64,000 bases of DNA from positions 62,001 to 126,000 of the forward strand of contig JARKPO010000067.1 of the NCBI GenBank assembly GCA_029975215.1, given 5' to 3'. A program made the translations under genes and the position numbers. The notes under the pieces are model-generated. The model was not told where the DNA came from and ran no database searches. It was given only the letters and a program-made list of their open reading frames with translations. Shown here one piece after another: positions 62,792 through 64,000 of this stretch (position 1 is the stretch's first letter; the number at the start of each line of letters is the position of its first letter). Origin of the DNA: Levilinea sp. GTDB taxonomy: Bacteria; Chloroflexota; Anaerolineae; Anaerolineales; Anaerolineaceae.

Positions 62792-63685
62792 ATGATCATC
62801 TGGAATCACTATTACCTCCCTTCCACATTAGCCGAAGCAATTGAGCTGTTAACCCAGGCTCCTGGCTCTGCCCGTGTCGTCGCTGGCGGCACAGATTTGC
62901 TGTTGGATTTGCAGCAAGGCCGACATCCGCCTGTGGATACCCTGGTGGATGTGAACCAGGTGCGAGAGATGCAGGTTTTGGAAATGCGTGGGGCACACCT
63001 GTTTATTGGCGCATCGGTACCCCTGAATCAGATCGCTACATCTGAACTGGTGTTTGAACACGCCCAGGCGCTGAGCGAAGCGAGCGGACTGATCGGTGGC
63101 CCGCAGGTGCGCAACACCGGCACACTGGGTGGAAACGTGGCCCATGCGCTGCCTGCAGCAGACGGGACGATATCCATTATGGCGCTCAACGCGGAAGCTG
63201 AAATCGCCAGCGCCCACGGGTTGAGGCGCCAGCCTTTGAGCACTTTGTTCGTTGGGCCTGGAAAATCAGCGTTAGATCCTCACGGTGAGATCATTTCCGG
63301 TTTTTACCTGCCGGTTAGAAAACAAAATCAGGCTTCAGCCTTCAGCCGGATCATGCGGCCGCAGGGGGTTGCACTGCCGGTGATCAACATGGCTGCATGG
63401 TTGGAGCGAGATAGGGATCGTATTCAAGATATCCGTATTGCGGTGGGGCCGTCTGGCCCAATTCCGCAGCGGATCCCCGCCGCAGAAGATGCTTTGCGCG
63501 GCAAACCGTACGGCGAAGAAAGTTTGAACGACGGGTTGAAAGCCATGCTGGAAAGTGTCAAATTCCGCACCAGCCCGCAGCGAGCGACGGCTGAGTACCG
63601 CCGAAAATTAGCTGGAGTGCTGCTGGACGAAGTGATCTACAAAGCCTGGCAGCGGGCGGGCGAGCCCGTCTCTCACTCGGTTTAA
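62792..63685 (+). CDS. FAD-binding subunit of a molybdenum hydroxylase (CoxM/XdhB-like)
   Basis: 297 aa. WNHYYLPSTLAEAIELL opens the fold. ARVVAGGTDLLLDLQQGRHP is the first FAD-binding motif, and GPQVRNTGTLGGNVAHALPAAD the second (the TIGGN pattern is TLGGN here). The C-terminal domain (SFRTSPQRATAEYRRKLAGV) matches the family. It passes electrons from the iron-sulfur subunit in xanthine-dehydrogenase or CO-dehydrogenase type enzymes. The ATG has no Shine-Dalgarno; it follows the structured leader by 2 nt. The next gene encodes the 2Fe-2S subunit. Confidence 0.93.
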   Translation: MIIWNHYYLPSTLAEAIELLTQAPGSARVVAGGTDLLLDLQQGRHPPVDTLVDVNQVREMQVLEMRGAHLFIGASVPLNQIATSELVFEHAQALSEASGLIGGPQVRNTGTLGGNVAHALPAADGTISIMALNAEAEIASAHGLRRQPLSTLFVGPGKSALDPHGEIISGFYLPVRKQNQASAFSRIMRPQGVALPVINMAAWLERDRDRIQDIRIAVGPSGPIPQRIPAAEDALRGKPYGEESLNDGLKAMLESVKFRTSPQRATAEYRRKLAGVLLDEVIYKAWQRAGEPVSHSV

Positions 63686-63702
63686 TGGTGAAGGAGCGGA
63701 GA

Positions 63703-64000
63703 ATGGCAGATGAAACCCTGATTGAGTGTATCGTTAATGGAAAACAGGTTCGCTTGCCTGCCCGACCAGGCGAAATGTTAGCGGAGATGCTGCGCGAGCG
63801 GTTGGGATTAACGGGAACCAAGATTGGATGTAATGAAGCGGAATGCGGAGCTTGCACGGTTCTGATTGATAACAAACCGATCCTGTCCTGCACCTTCCCC
63901 GCGATGCGGGCACAGGGACGCAATATTCTAACTATCGAGGGCCTGCGGCAAATTCATGGAGATGAAGAACACTTGCACCCCTTGCAGGAAGCTTTTATCC
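63703..64000 (+). CDS. [2Fe-2S] subunit of a molybdenum hydroxylase, truncated by window end
   Basis: The first 99 residues are visible. The plant-type ferredoxin cluster GCNEAECGACTVLIDNKPIL then SC (C-x4-C-x2-C and a later Cys) is complete; the second cluster domain lies beyond the window. The start is ATG 63703 with AAGGAG upstream; ATG 63685, overlapping the preceding stop in TAATG, is in frame and possible. The large molybdenum subunit is expected further downstream. Substrate (xanthine, CO, aldehydes or others) cannot be decided from this part. Confidence 0.93.
   Translation, partial: MADETLIECIVNGKQVRLPARPGEMLAEMLRERLGLTGTKIGCNEAECGACTVLIDNKPILSCTFPAMRAQGRNILTIEGLRQIHGDEEHLHPLQEAFI

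Noticed and set aside
1..64000. CRISPR arrays, insertion sequences, rRNA, tmRNA, SRP RNA and RNase P RNA
   Set aside because: I looked for direct-repeat arrays, transposase motifs and the conserved cores of these RNAs by eye and found none; only one tRNA is supported.

Overview
This 64 kb window looks like the chromosome of a free-living bacterium, most likely of the phylum Chloroflexi, class Anaerolineae. The placement is an inference from protein style: a GldG/DUF4340-type ABC cluster, a very long TPR protein with repeated PDWL motifs, YfhO-like membrane proteins beside MoxR/DUF58, a LysM-M23 peptidase, a membrane NACHT-HEAT protein and a K+-independent type membrane pyrophosphatase. No rRNA operon, CRISPR array, insertion sequence, integrase or phage gene was found. 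Genes are dense and many overlap by 4-17 nt. The only gene-free stretch over 300 nt is 9430-9798.

Layout. 0-9.4 kb (minus): ndk, the giant TPR/PDWL protein, the primary sigma factor with a clear terminator, then a four-gene ABC export/gliding-type cluster with its own promoter and a hairpin leader. 9.4-12.2 kb (plus): membrane pyrophosphatase and its terminator. 12.2-22.4 kb: mixed-strand housekeeping genes (pseudouridine synthase, ABM-domain protein plus Fe-ADH, DegV, PRPP synthetase, P1 peptidase, zinc-ribbon protein, SH3 protein, esterase, class V aminotransferase, MFS carrier). 22.4-30.8 kb (plus): smpB, a polyprenol/phytol-kinase-like protein, histidine ammonia-lyase, a Tat-exported L,D-transpeptidase, CcdA-TlpA-DUF2085 redox genes, then pgeF-yggS-yggT-DUF167. 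30.8-34 kb (minus): NACHT-HEAT protein and a coiled-coil zinc-ribbon protein. 34-44 kb (plus): a six-gene operon in which a pair of large polytopic membrane proteins is present twice (A-B-A'-B'), followed by MoxR and DUF58. 44-48.7 kb (minus): tpx, hsp20, lon, a lone receiver, MoaB/MogA and a CDGSH protein. 48.7-52.7 kb: tRNA-Arg(UCU), an unrecognised two-gene unit, the LysM-M23 peptidase and DUF192. 52.7-55.3 kb: receiver protein, exonuclease III, C39-like protein, NarL-type regulator. 55.3-62.6 kb (minus): an eight-gene run from an M20 peptidase to an endonuclease-IV-like protein, passing through comEA, yqeY, pgpH, ybeY and dgkA. 62.6-64 kb (plus): start of a xanthine-dehydrogenase/CO-dehydrogenase-type operon preceded by a compact, apparently structured leader.

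Most interesting points. (1) The roughly 100-nt leader of the molybdenum hydroxylase operon (62690-62791) folds on paper into a four-way junction whose closing stem ends 2 nt before the ATG; it resembles no riboswitch class I can name. (2) At least eight genes have a -10-like box 6-8 nt before their ATG and no Shine-Dalgarno sequence, a signature of leaderless mRNAs. (3) Four divergent gene pairs share a palindromic or symmetric -10 box (ATTATAAT, ATTATACT, AGTATACT). (4) A membrane-anchored NACHT ATPase with HEAT repeats. (5) The tandem duplication of a two-gene membrane-protein module. All functional calls rest on motifs read by eye; no database search was possible.
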